Positions 33,870 to 45,800 of a stretch of DNA of 64,000 bases are shown here, piece after piece. Numbering within the stretch: position 1 is the stretch's first letter; every line of letters starts with the position of its first letter. The position numbers and the translations under genes were made by a program. The stretch is from Lamellibrachia satsuma (lineage: Eukaryota > Annelida > Polychaeta > Sabellida > Siboglinidae): contig BSQZ01000026.1 of assembly GCA_033239005.1 (NCBI GenBank), forward strand, positions 6,279,501-6,343,500, read 5' to 3'. The notes beneath the pieces are model-generated. The model was not told the origin of the DNA. It did not search any database and was given only the letters and a program-made list of their open reading frames with translations.

Positions 33870-34200
33870 TTATTGTTAGCTAACTCAGCGTCACCTCATC
33901 GATCTGAAATCCGCTGATTCAGAAGAACCCTCCAAGAGCAATGTTGTGTGTATGCTACAGTGTCTATATATCCGCAGTTGTGTGACCTATTAATTTGGTC
34001 ATACAGTTGTTTCTTTCCTGACAAAAGCAACTACAGCGATGACCACCACGTTCCACTCCAAGAACCAAAACCGTAGTATCTCACCGTATGAACTTCGCCT
34101 GTCACGTGACACACACCGCTTTGACGATTGGACAAAATTTGTGTATGAAAGCCAGGTACTTGTTAAGGATACGATGTAGGCGTTTTGGATACAGGTCACT
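33870..34200 (-). promoter_or_regulatory. Presumed sdk promoter region with GTCACGTGAC palindrome
   Basis: Upstream of the first exon, with raised GC content. The 10 bp palindrome at 34101-34110 is an extended E-box (CACGTG core) of the kind bound by USF/MYC/MITF-type bHLH factors. The transcription start is not defined. Confidence 0.45.
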
Positions 34201-36619
34201 GCGAGGATATCAATTAAGAACCCCGACTTTTAATTATTAAAAATAGCGAAATTAGTTATTTGCAAAACTAGTGAATATGTATTATTCAATTATATTTTAA
34301 GAATAGATTGATAAGGAAACAAATTTTTTTACATCACAGCCTGTTATTGTAATGGTATCTTCCCATTGGCCCCTGTCCCAGTATCCCTCCCGAGGTGTGA
34401 GAATCAAGTCCCTGTAGCCCCAGTCGGCGTGCTATTCGTTTAGCACACACCCTCTAGAGTATTTGACAATAAAATTTTATTTATTTCGACAATAATGATG
34501 ACTATAGTATAACAGTCTTATACAATTTATAGTACAACAATCTAACAAAATAAAATAATTAATAAAATAATCGTTGTTTATATTTCTTTTGACATGTAAA
34601 GGTAATTGTAGGTCTTCAAAGTGTGCAATGTGGGTTAATCAGTTGAAGCACCATTTAACTTTCACACATTGATTGGATAGCTAATTGCTCAGATGTAAGT
34701 AAAAACATGGGGCACTAAACCGTTATCATGTAGGGTAATGTGGGGCCAAATGCATATAGGGCCTAGGTCATAAAATGGGCTTATTTGGATATCTAGCCTG
34801 TGGCATCATACATTGTAGTCGGGGCCTTGGAAGCTGTTACTGACATATTTTGCTGTCATTTCTGAAGCTCCTGTGTCGCTTCACAATTATACTAAAAATG
34901 TGTCCACATAGTAGAGGCCAGCTTCTGTCTTGCGAGACAATGCTTTTGTTTATATAGAATATATTAGATTATCAATTTCCAACATCAGCAATGGATTGCA
35001 CAACATGGCACATCGGTTATTTAAATATTCTAAGGTGTTTTTATGTGCCATAAGAACTGCAGCATGACTAGTGATTCCATATCATCCTTCATTTCACACA
35101 TATTACACATGTGCATGACCCTTATTAATTTAATAATAATGAGGACGTATTATATTATTATTATATATGTTTTGGCAACAGCTAATTCAGCGCACATTCT
35201 ACACACAATTGGTGCATTGTATATTAGAGTTTGTGAGTCCACAACAGGTTACATGCTTACCCCATGTAAGCCAGACTGCAGGAGCCCAGGAGATACCTAT
35301 ATAATTACACACAGTTTGTAACTTGTTGCAGATACTCGTATATAAAACTTGGAAGTAAAAGTTGAAATCAGCTGTCTTTCTAAGTTAACCATTTGACATT
35401 ATAAATTAAACTAAAATAAAAACCTCTAATTGTAAAATTAACATAAATGTCACTCACATGAATGATGATAATTGCTTATGGAAAAAGTAAACAATTTTGA
35501 TTACAGCCCAGAATACAAAATAAATTTCACAAAAAACATAAAAACAGGACTTGTGTTGAGAAAAGGAAGAATACATAGAAAAAAATTCTGAAATACAAAA
35601 TGTGACAAATTAAATGTATTTATTTCTTACAAAATGACATCACAATTTCACAATGCTTGAGTTTATTAATTGGACAGAATGCTCCAAAACAAGCATTTCC
35701 ATAAATGTTGATGAATAACATAACATTGTCCAAATACAAAACCAATTCTAAAACATTCGTGTCATGCAGGATAAATTATATGTATGTAATTCTGCTTTGA
35801 TACTATGTACAATTATAATACTAAGAACATGGAGGAAATATCACTTCACTAATGAATCTAAACAAGAAGACAGGTGAATACAGCCATATTAGTCTGATCA
35901 TATATGCCTTCCTGTGGGCCACCACTAAATATGATTAATCGCAAGTTAATTAAATCACGCATTTCACAAAATAGTTAAAGTTGGGTTAACGAGTACATAC
36001 AACGATTATAAAGGGCATTGGCTGCTTGTGTTTGTTGAATCAACATAGATGTACCATTTCAATGTAGTTAAAATTCAAGTGACACACCGTACACCTAATA
36101 TAACCACAATAATCAAACATGCACTATGAAATCAAATGTGAACAAAGAGATTTTGACAGGTGTTTCATAAAAATAAAAGGTAGATGATAAATAATCAAAC
36201 AAAAATGTTGTAGAATTCAAGGCTATGACAGCATCCATGTTTTTTTTGTAAGTTTCATTGACATGATAAAACATCTTCAATTAGAACAAATTAAATAATA
36301 ATAAACAACTGCTTCATAAAATTGCAAAGTTAGCTATATTCTATCACCATTAATTACACAAAATAAAACATCAGAAGAGCATATCATATATATCAGAATA
36401 TAATGTTGCCAATTAACCCACACAAACCCATCCTGATACTTTCAAAGTAATACAATTAAAAATATGCGCTGCAAAATTTAGGAAATATTTCAACAGTGCA
36501 GTGTAAACAACCTAGATGTATAATAATATTATATACATATATATATATATGCCTTGATATATTTACAAGTTAATCTCTACCACTAAAACAACATGAATGC
36601 AGCATGAACCAAGAGTTAA
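34201..36619. other. Intergenic region between RNF216 and sdk
   Basis: AT-rich. I see no gene in it. It must hold the RNF216 3' end and distal sdk regulatory DNA. Confidence 0.6.
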
Positions 36620-36625
36620 TTTATT
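36620..36625 (-). terminator. Candidate RNF216 polyadenylation signal
   Basis: AATAAA on the minus strand, about 145 nt past the stop codon. Other AATAAA matches lie further on, so the choice is uncertain. Confidence 0.3.
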
Positions 36626-36768
36626 AGTGTTTTTATAGCAATTAATATGCAAAGTGATTTACTGAACAACAATGTAGTCATATAGCACAGCAGATAAAAA
36701 TTACGATTGAAAGTTTATGATAGAGTACACATGTTTCAGACTGACGAGCATGATTCTAAGACTGATAT

Positions 36769-36836
36769 TCAGTTGACACGACGCTTTTTCTTGACTGGTG
36801 ACAAGTTTGTTCCAATCACCTTGTCATCCGTGTAAC
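36769..36836 (-). CDS. RNF216: RNF216 exon 17, C-terminus and stop
   Basis: Acceptor TTTCTTTCAG, phase 1. It encodes [20 protein letters not shown] then Asn and TGA. The PVKKKRRV tail looks like a monopartite nuclear localisation signal. The long proline-rich tail of the vertebrate protein is absent. Confidence 0.88.
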
Positions 36837-39800
36837 CTGAAAGAAAGCACTAGTAAGATGACAGTACAAATGTGAAGATATACAACAGTTCACATGCACG
36901 CATACACGCACGCATACACGCATGCATACACACACGCATACACGCACGCATACAGGAATGCATACACGCATCCATACACGCATCCATACATGCACACACA
37001 TAAACACAGACAGATAGTTTGATAGGCAATTCATATTATCATATGGTGAACTTACTTAATAATAATTTAATAGTTATACTGAACAATTATCTTTTGAATT
37101 CAAACTCCCTATTCAATTCATTTAGAATTCATCATGATTCAGTTTCGTTGAAGTTTATATTTGTAGTGTGTTAATAGTTTAAGCATTCACAGTCGGTTTA
37201 ATAAAACAGTGCATGCTTTCGTCAAAAATCATCCAAAGAATTGACTTCGTTCGTTAGTTTCGGCAACTTGCAAAAGAGCAAATAGCCTTCGTTAGTTTCG
37301 GCAACTTGCGAAAGAGCAAATAGCCTTCGTTAGTTTCGGCAACTTGCGAAAGAGCAAATAGCCTTCATTAGTTTCGGCAACTTGCAAAAGAGCAAATAGC
37401 CTTCGTTAGTTTCGGCAACTTGCGAAAGAGCAAATAGCCTTATGTCAAAGCATAAATAGCCAGATAATTTTTTGGACAAATTTTTAACAGGTATTTTCTC
37501 CGTATTGTTCCCCCTCCAATGACTTGAAGCGACAGTTACCTTGCTCCTGCCTAGCCAACTGGGCTTCCTTCTTTAGTTCAACGATCGCTCGTTCCTCATC
37601 CTCCTGGAACATCAAGTTGTCCTGCAGGTCATTGTGAATTATAGTTAGATATTCCTTATAAATACAGAACAATAAGTAGAAGATTTTGAATAAAAATCAC
37701 ACCAAAGATGTGATTTGATTGAATAAATTGTATTTTTAATATATTTAAACTCTGTGCTCATTTTCTTGGGATTTCACCAACTTGATTTAAATCGTACTTG
37801 ATATTTTACGTGATTTAAAAGTTCCATTTTGTTTAGCAGAGCATGATATGGGGGTTGCTACGAGAGAATCCCTCTGGATTTTTAAATAAAATAAGGAACC
37901 TGTTTTTTATTTTTAATAAAAGTTTCACATTGTGGTCCTTTTCTGCAAATTATTGGCTTAAAGATGTTATACTGAAACAAATATATTAAAAATAAAAAAT
38001 TTAACTATTTGTTGACATTGTAAAAATTCATTGTACAGATTGAAACACGTCTTCTGTTAGCATAACGTAAGTTCACTCACATCTGGATTTGTCCAGAGAG
38101 AGCAGACTTTGCATTTCTTGCAACTGTGGCCTGGGTCACGCACGTGTTGGCAGAAATGATTGTAGTCAATCTAAAAGTGAAAATATTTGATGTCATCATA
38201 TCCGAGATTGCGGCATTACAAGAAATGTTGTACTTACCAAGTCACTAATATATATACTTAAAAATAAACTTAATTTACCAGGTAACAAACAACCATTATT
38301 TTGAACCACGAAATTCATATTTGTAATGTTTAATTGACAAGTGATATTCTTTTCATTTTGTTTCGCAGCTTTTGTAGAAAAAACAAACAACCAGAAAAAT
38401 ATTAAATTACAGCATGCAGACGTAAACAAATCAGCTAAAACCCCAGATGGCAAGTGATCATGGAAGCCATTGGTTTAATGAGAGTCCAACAATTATTCAT
38501 CTATGCATAACCCGCCATCAATAGATACGTCAACAAACACATGCATGCATGCACAAACACATGCATGCACGCATAAATACATGCACGCACGCATAAACAC
38601 ATGCACGCATGTACCAACTGTGTAAGTTGTCCTACTCACATTGGGTTTGCGACATATATAGCACATTCTCGCACCACAGCGACACGTCATTTTATTGCAG
38701 CCGTCGAGTTTGGTGAAACGAGCCTTACATTGATGACATACTCGAATTTTTGCTTCGGTCATCTTCTCCTCACTACAAACATTGGAAGCTTATAATGGTA
38801 CAAAGTACAATTTTATCGTAAAAAATTATTTGACTTTGGACCATTAAGGGGACCACTTGTTGCAAGTCTACCAGTACTTTCAGTCAAAACTTAGCTTTAC
38901 AAACTGTATAAAAAGTTAATCTATAAGTGCTTAAGTGGGCTATCAATGACGACTTTTCAGCAAAGTGCCATTGATCAATATAGTGTGCCTGGTACACTGT
39001 TCTAGCAAACAATACTCAAATGTATTTCTCAGATGCATGTCATGAATATTAAACACATATTAGGAATAAGAAATATAGTTAAGATTTTGGAAGTATTTTT
39101 AGACAATAAATAATCATAAGTATTTCATGTTTTGCAAAACAGGTAATTTTTATTTCAAAGATATTCATCTACAAAGTGACTCACAAAGCTAGTCGAATCT
39201 TAGTTTCATCTTTCTTCTCGAGTTCCTCACAAGGGATCCCGATGTGCTCTGCCCAGTTTTCCTTGCAGTAGCGACACGTCTCCTGAACAGTGAACACAGG
39301 AGACTAGAGTGAGAACTGAGAAAGTCTAGGCCCAACTGCAGACTATACAATAGTTGCCACATGTCTTTGCCAGGAATTAACCGTCATGAGACATGTATTT
39401 AGTGACTGCTGTTTAGATACTAGTGCATCCAAGTTTGATTTTTAAATTATCTGACTCTCATCAAACAGAAACATACATCCACAAATAAATAAACAAACTG
39501 ATTGCATAACTCACCGCACTTTAGCATGAGTAACAAACTTCAACCCATTATGAAGTTGGAATTTTCGTACATCATGGCTCCTATGACTTTAAGACTTACA
39601 TCAACCTTTCATTTCATTGTATAGTTAAAATTAATAATTATTGTTAGCAATACTGATTATCAGAAAAGTTCAAATAAACACTGTGAAGTAAACTAAAGTT
39701 ACATTTCTTAAGCAAAATAAAGTTACAAACATTTAAAACTATGTTTTTAAATGCACATAACTTTGTTTATTGAAAAAAAATTCACCAACAGGAATCAAAT

Positions 39801-42800
39801 ATAAAATATGCATAAATAGAAAACACAGATTTTAAGACTATTACTTGGAGAATGAGATCGAGGCGGAGTGGAGACGGGTGGAGCAGACAACAGGGAAACA
39901 GGACCAGTGACGGAAGAAGGAAACAAAAATCGAGGACCAGTATCGCCTAACACTGGACTTTAGGGACATAGAGGAGAGCATCAAGAACTTTGATAACATG
40001 AATGACCACCTTGTGACATTCCAGGCATTTGAAGACCTTGTCACCCGGGTCAAGAATCGCAGCAAAGTCACAGTGAGGGCATCTGTAACAGAGGTTACTT
40101 CATACAGAAACTATTACAGCATAATATATGAAACTTGTTGACACATCTACCACAAATTCAGTGAAGTCTCATCCATCCGCACACTTTGGTTCCCAATAGT
40201 TTTACTTGGATTAACAAAGTGTGCGGATTAGTGAGTCACAGAATAATGAAGTCATTTACAGTATGTCGAGATTGTTCCCCCCCAAAAAAAATTGCAGATA
40301 ACTGAACAAATACGGATATACAGGACATGACTGTATTATGACTGGAAACAAACTTGATCAGGAAATGATTTTATTAGAAAGGTGGAAAAACTCAACCTAA
40401 CTGATTGTTTGCAGCCTGTGATGGAATCGTGTAAGGAAGAGAACAATTAATTTACAGATACAATATTTCCAGTTGTTGTTTTAGTTGTGAGAAATACTGT
40501 AAATTATCAGAAATATGAACGCATTTAGTCAAACATGAAACCATGTCAGTATTTGCTGTACAAGTTATGACTTGTGTTTGAAAGACAGTATCGTATGCAC
40601 ATTTTTGTACATCATACTTTGAGTGTGTCTTTCCCTTCTACCTGGCGTCTATCCCAGGAAGGGGAAATAAAAGATCCCACACAGGGTAATGGAAAAACCT
40701 GAGCTAATGGTTTCGATCTATAAGCCATACAGGAGCTATATCAAGTGCTGCCAAAAACATGCTCTTTAAATAATCGCCATGAGAGCCGTAGATAATAAAT
40801 AATATAAAACAACATTATTATTATTAATACCCATGATCAAAATTCCACATAAAGCAGTTGTTAACATACCGGACTAGGTCGGCCATGGCTGCTAAATTGA
40901 TAGCTTCTTCTTGCATCCGAGCCTCAAACTGAGAAAGTAGGTCAGGAGGCAATGCTATCTCAAGTTGACCTTCAAAAACAAATGTACATACTTACTTATA
41001 TACAAATATGAATTGGTGCCATCCATCTGCAAATGCATCTCTCCACATTTTTTACAGGTACACATTATTTACAGGTACATTAATGGCCCAACGCCAAAAT
41101 TCTAGGTCGGCTTTTATTGGCCGGTGACTTTGAATGCCCATATCAGTGATGCACTGTGCCAGATAGTGGTGAAACAAACATGGAACTAAACGGTGACCTA
41201 TAACCTATAGATTGGTGGTTGTATTGACATTTCCCAAGTATTTTGCGATTCAAACCAACTCATTATTGTCTTTGTTTTATCGAGCCTCATGTAATGGCGT
41301 CAGCCCGTAAATGCAGATATAGTGGGAGTGATGTACTTCGTATTCTAGACTAGTTGGTAATACTGTTATAGGGCTAATTTATTGAAGTATTCATAGAAAC
41401 TGTTAGTGGTTTTTTTCAGCTGTCATAGAGCAATGACGAATGCATCATTCCTGCCAACTCATCCATTGACAACAAATATGTATTGCATATAGACATATCA
41501 TATAATATCTCGTAGGGAATTAACCTTGAAATAAATATAACTTGCAATTGTACGTTTTCAGTACAAAAAAAGATGTAGCTGAAAAACCTACCTGACCCAT
41601 ATTTCACAACACAAATTTCTCTATGATTTCAGCATATATATTGACAAATTTCATAGGATATAAAGGGTTCAAGTATTTTAGATGGCTGCCTAGTATATTT
41701 TTTATTATCTAAGGCTAGCATAATTGTTATACTATAAATTATTACTACCAAGATGCATCACCAAGACTTACTTTTGGGGAATATTGCTTCACAGGAATCA
41801 GTCATACACACAAGGTTTGCCTGTAACAACCCAAAAATTATGTAGTAATAACATGTTGACATGCAACAGTTTATTACACCAGACAAATCAATAGGCTCAA
41901 CATCATTTGCACAAGCAACATGCAAAACCTACATTAATTAAACTATCAGTGCCTTGCCGCTATGAAATAAAATACATATATCTTTATTGATACTTGCATG
42001 AATGCATGCATGCATGCACGAACGCATGTGGTCAATCGCATGCATGCACAGAACCACACATTCACACACGCACGCACACAAACACTCTGTAGATGAGAAA
42101 AAATCATGTTAAATATTTCCCTTTCTGATTCCAAATTTTGGACACATAATTGATAACCATTTTCTATCAATGACACTGACTGTTACACAACACAAAGTTC
42201 ACAGGCGCAGGAAGTGATTATCTCAGAATTTGTTGACAACATCGGCCTATTATATTTGTCTGTCTAGAGAATCCAGAGCGCTACAAATAATGAAACAGAT
42301 TTGTAGCATGTACATGATGAGAGAATGTACATGATGAGAGAATGTACACGATGAGAGAATGTACATGATGAGAGAATGTACGATGAGAGAATGTATACGA
42401 TGAGAGAATGTACACGATGAGAGAATGTACACGATGAGAATGTACGCGATGAGAGAATGTACATAATGAGAGAATGGATGGTCATGTGATGGACTGTCTC
42501 TGCCTGTGACAGGCCCTGCAGATGGAGACCATAGCAACCTGCTTCTATTTGTCCCCGAGAGGTCTCTGGCCCTGTCCGCGACAAGTAGAATAGACATGTG
42601 GCTAAGGCAATATTGTACCTGTGGCACCACCTGGAGGATACTATACATCTAACTATTGCGGTGCCACCCAGGAGATGCCCTGGCTGCACACCAAATAAAA
42701 AATCCACTGTGGAAAACACTGCTGCAGTCAGTTAGGCAGACATGCCACTTTTTGGTTGAAATCCATATTTTTGACTTGAAAATCTGTTTAAAGCCATATA

Positions 42801-45800
42801 AATCCGTACCATTTTCATTGATTAATCAGCCTATAGCATTCAACAACTCTTTGCTCTATAAGTCCGACTCTATACTTGTCTGCTTAACACAAGAAAATAT
42901 GTGCTTTATCATGATTTTTCCATTTGAAGCAGATCGATATTAAAATGGGACATGACCATATTACTCCCAACATTTGTATTGAATAACGGGAATCCATATA
43001 ATCAGGCTTGTCAATTTTATGCCTGATTTCTTGGAAAACAACTGAGTTGTTCCCGCTCACCTTCCCCTGGCCAAACACAGATTCACGAGTGTAGTTCTCC
43101 ACACACTTCATGCAGAACAGATGACCGTCCGAGCACTGCACCATGTTCTCAAAGCAACAGTCGTCATAGCAACAGCCGCACTCGATTGTCTCTTCAGTGG
43201 CTGGGAAAGCTTCTTCGCTCGCAGAAACGGTCACAGGTTTGTTGATATTCTCGCTCAGAGAAACAGTGACAGGTTTGTTGACATTCTGTTGGGAAAACAC
43301 AAATTACAAATGGAACTGATGTTAAATGAGTTACAAATGAGAGCGAGGGATGGGGAGAGAGATCATGGGATAGAGAGAGCTAGGGGTGGGGAGAGAGACC
43401 ATGGGATAGAGAGAGCTAGGGATGGGGAGAGAGATCATGGGATAGAGAGCTAGGGATGGGGAGAGAGAGATCATGGGATAGAGAGAGCTAGGGATGGGGA
43501 GAGAGATCATGGGATAGAGAGAGCTAGGGATGGGGAGAGAGATCATGGGATAGAGAGAGCTAGGGATGGGGAGAGAGATCATGGGATAGAGAGCTAGGGA
43601 TGGGGAGAGAGATCATGGGATAGAGAGAGCTAGGGATGGGGAGAGAGATCATGGGATAGAGAGAGCTAGGGATGGGGAGAGAGAGATCATGGGATAGAGA
43701 GAGCTAGGGATGGGGAGAGAGATCATGGGATAGAGAGCTAGGGATGGGGAGAGAGATCATGGGATAGAGAGAGCTAGGGATGGGGAGAGAGATCATGGGA
43801 TAGAGAGAGCTAGGGATGAGGAGAGAAATCATGGGATAGAGAGAGCTAGGGATGGGGAGAGAGATCATGGGATAGAGAGAGCGAGGGGTGGGGAAAGAGA
43901 TCATGGGATAGAGAGAGCTAGGGATGGGGAGAGAGATCATGGGATAGAGAGCTAGGGATGGGGATAGAGAGATCATGGGATAGAGAGAGCTAGGGATGGG
44001 GAGAGAGATCATGGGATAGAGAGAGCTAGGGATGGGGAGAGAGAGATCATGGGATAGAGAGAGCTAGGGATGGGGAGAGAGATCATGGGATAGAGAGAGC
44101 TAGGGATGGGGAGAGAGATCATGGGATAGAGAGAGCTAGGGATGGGGAGAGAGATCATGGGATAGAGAGAGCTAGGGATGAGGAGAGAGATCATGGGATA
44201 GAGAGAGCTAGGGATGGGGAGAGAGATCACGGGATAGAGAGAACGAGGGATGGGGATAGAGAGATTATGGGATAGAGAGAGCTAGGGATGGGGAGAGAGA
44301 GATCATGGGATAGAGAGAGCGAGGGATGGGGAGAGAGAGATCATGGGATAGAGAGATAGGGATGGGTAGAGAGATCATGGGATAGAGTGAGCGAGGGATG
44401 GGGAGAGAGATCATCGGATAGAGAGAGTGAGGGATGGGGAGAGAGATCATGGGATAGAGAGATCATGGGATAGAGAGAGCTAGGGATGGGGAGAGAGATC
44501 ATGGGATAGAGAGAGCTAGGGATGGGGAGAGAGAGCTAGGGATGGGGAGAGAGATCATGGGATAGAGAGCTAGGGATGGGGAGAGAGATCATGGGATAGA
44601 GAGAGCGAGGGGTGGGGAGAGAGATCATGGGACAGAGAGAGCTAGGGATGGGGAGAGAGATCATGGGATAGAGAGCCAGGGATGGGGAGAGAGAGATCAT
44701 GGGATAGAGAGAGCTAGGGATGGGGAGAGAGATCATGGGATAGAGAGAGCGAGGGATGGGGAGAGAGAGATCATGGGATAGAGAGAGCTAGGGATGGCGA
44801 GAGAGAGATCATGGGACAGAGAGAGAGCGAGGGATGGCGAGAGAGAGATCATGGGACAGAGAGAGCGAGGGATGGGGAGAGATCATGGGATAGAGAGAGC
44901 GAGGGATGGGGAGAGAGATCATGGGACAGAGAGAGCGAGGGATGGGGAGAGAGATCATGGGATAGAGAGAGCGAGGGATGGGGAGAGAGAGATCATGGGA
45001 TAGAGAGAGCGAGGGATGGGGAGAGAGCGAGGGATGGGGAGATCATGAGAGAGAGCAGCAGTATTTGAACATGTCATTAGAGTGATTATTAAAAAAGTTA
45101 ACATTTCAGTATCAAGTATGATTTATATTGCAGAAATATCCACCAACACCTGTTTTAATCCTAGGTGATAATGAGTAAAACAACTAATTAGCATAAACCA
45201 AATTAAAACAACAATTTGGCAAGTATGGGAAAAATCAGAATGGTTGATTTTCACATATTTTTTATAAAATAAGTGAGTGTTCAGCTCAGCCCAATACAAC
45301 AGCCTTACCTTCTCTTCCACACAGCCATCCTGTTTCACGTAGGCCACTTCTTCCTGGAGTTCTGGACATGCACTGATATCAACAAACTTGTAATTGCGCT
45401 TCCCCTTTAGATGTGCTACAGGAACATATCCTGGAGAAATAAATAAAAATGTAGATCCTAAATTCTGTGCATCACTGGATAAAGGCATTAAGGGGAGACA
45501 CTGTGCATGGATGGGATTTTTTTTTACAGTTAGTGAAATTCTTTCTGCCCAAACTGTAGACTGGGTACTACCAAGTCAAAATATATATTGAACATTTTCC
45601 TCCCAGAATATACCTCACATACGTTTCCATGGCAACACAAAAGATTTACAACATTTAAAAGGTTACAGATATTTTATCATAGTTAATGCTTTCACAAGCA
45701 TCATTTGTTTACTTAACTATAAAAAGATCACCACATGATTTTTACAGATATTTATAATTTAGTTATATTATTGTAAATTTGTCTACATTTTTATACATTA

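Larger units (their letters stand above)
36837..37539 (-). other. RNF216 intron 16
   Basis: Contains a CA/ACGC microsatellite at 36891-37010 and the 38 bp repeat at 37250-37441. No exon seen. Confidence 0.7.

Noticed and set aside
39841..40071. 76-codon minus ORF over the IBR exon
   Set aside because: Wrong frame; the correct frame gives the IBR cysteines and joins both neighbours in phase.
43121..45068. Many ORFs of [12 protein letters not shown] or [11 protein letters not shown] type
   Set aside because: Translations of the 36 bp purine-rich repeat in an RNF216 intron.
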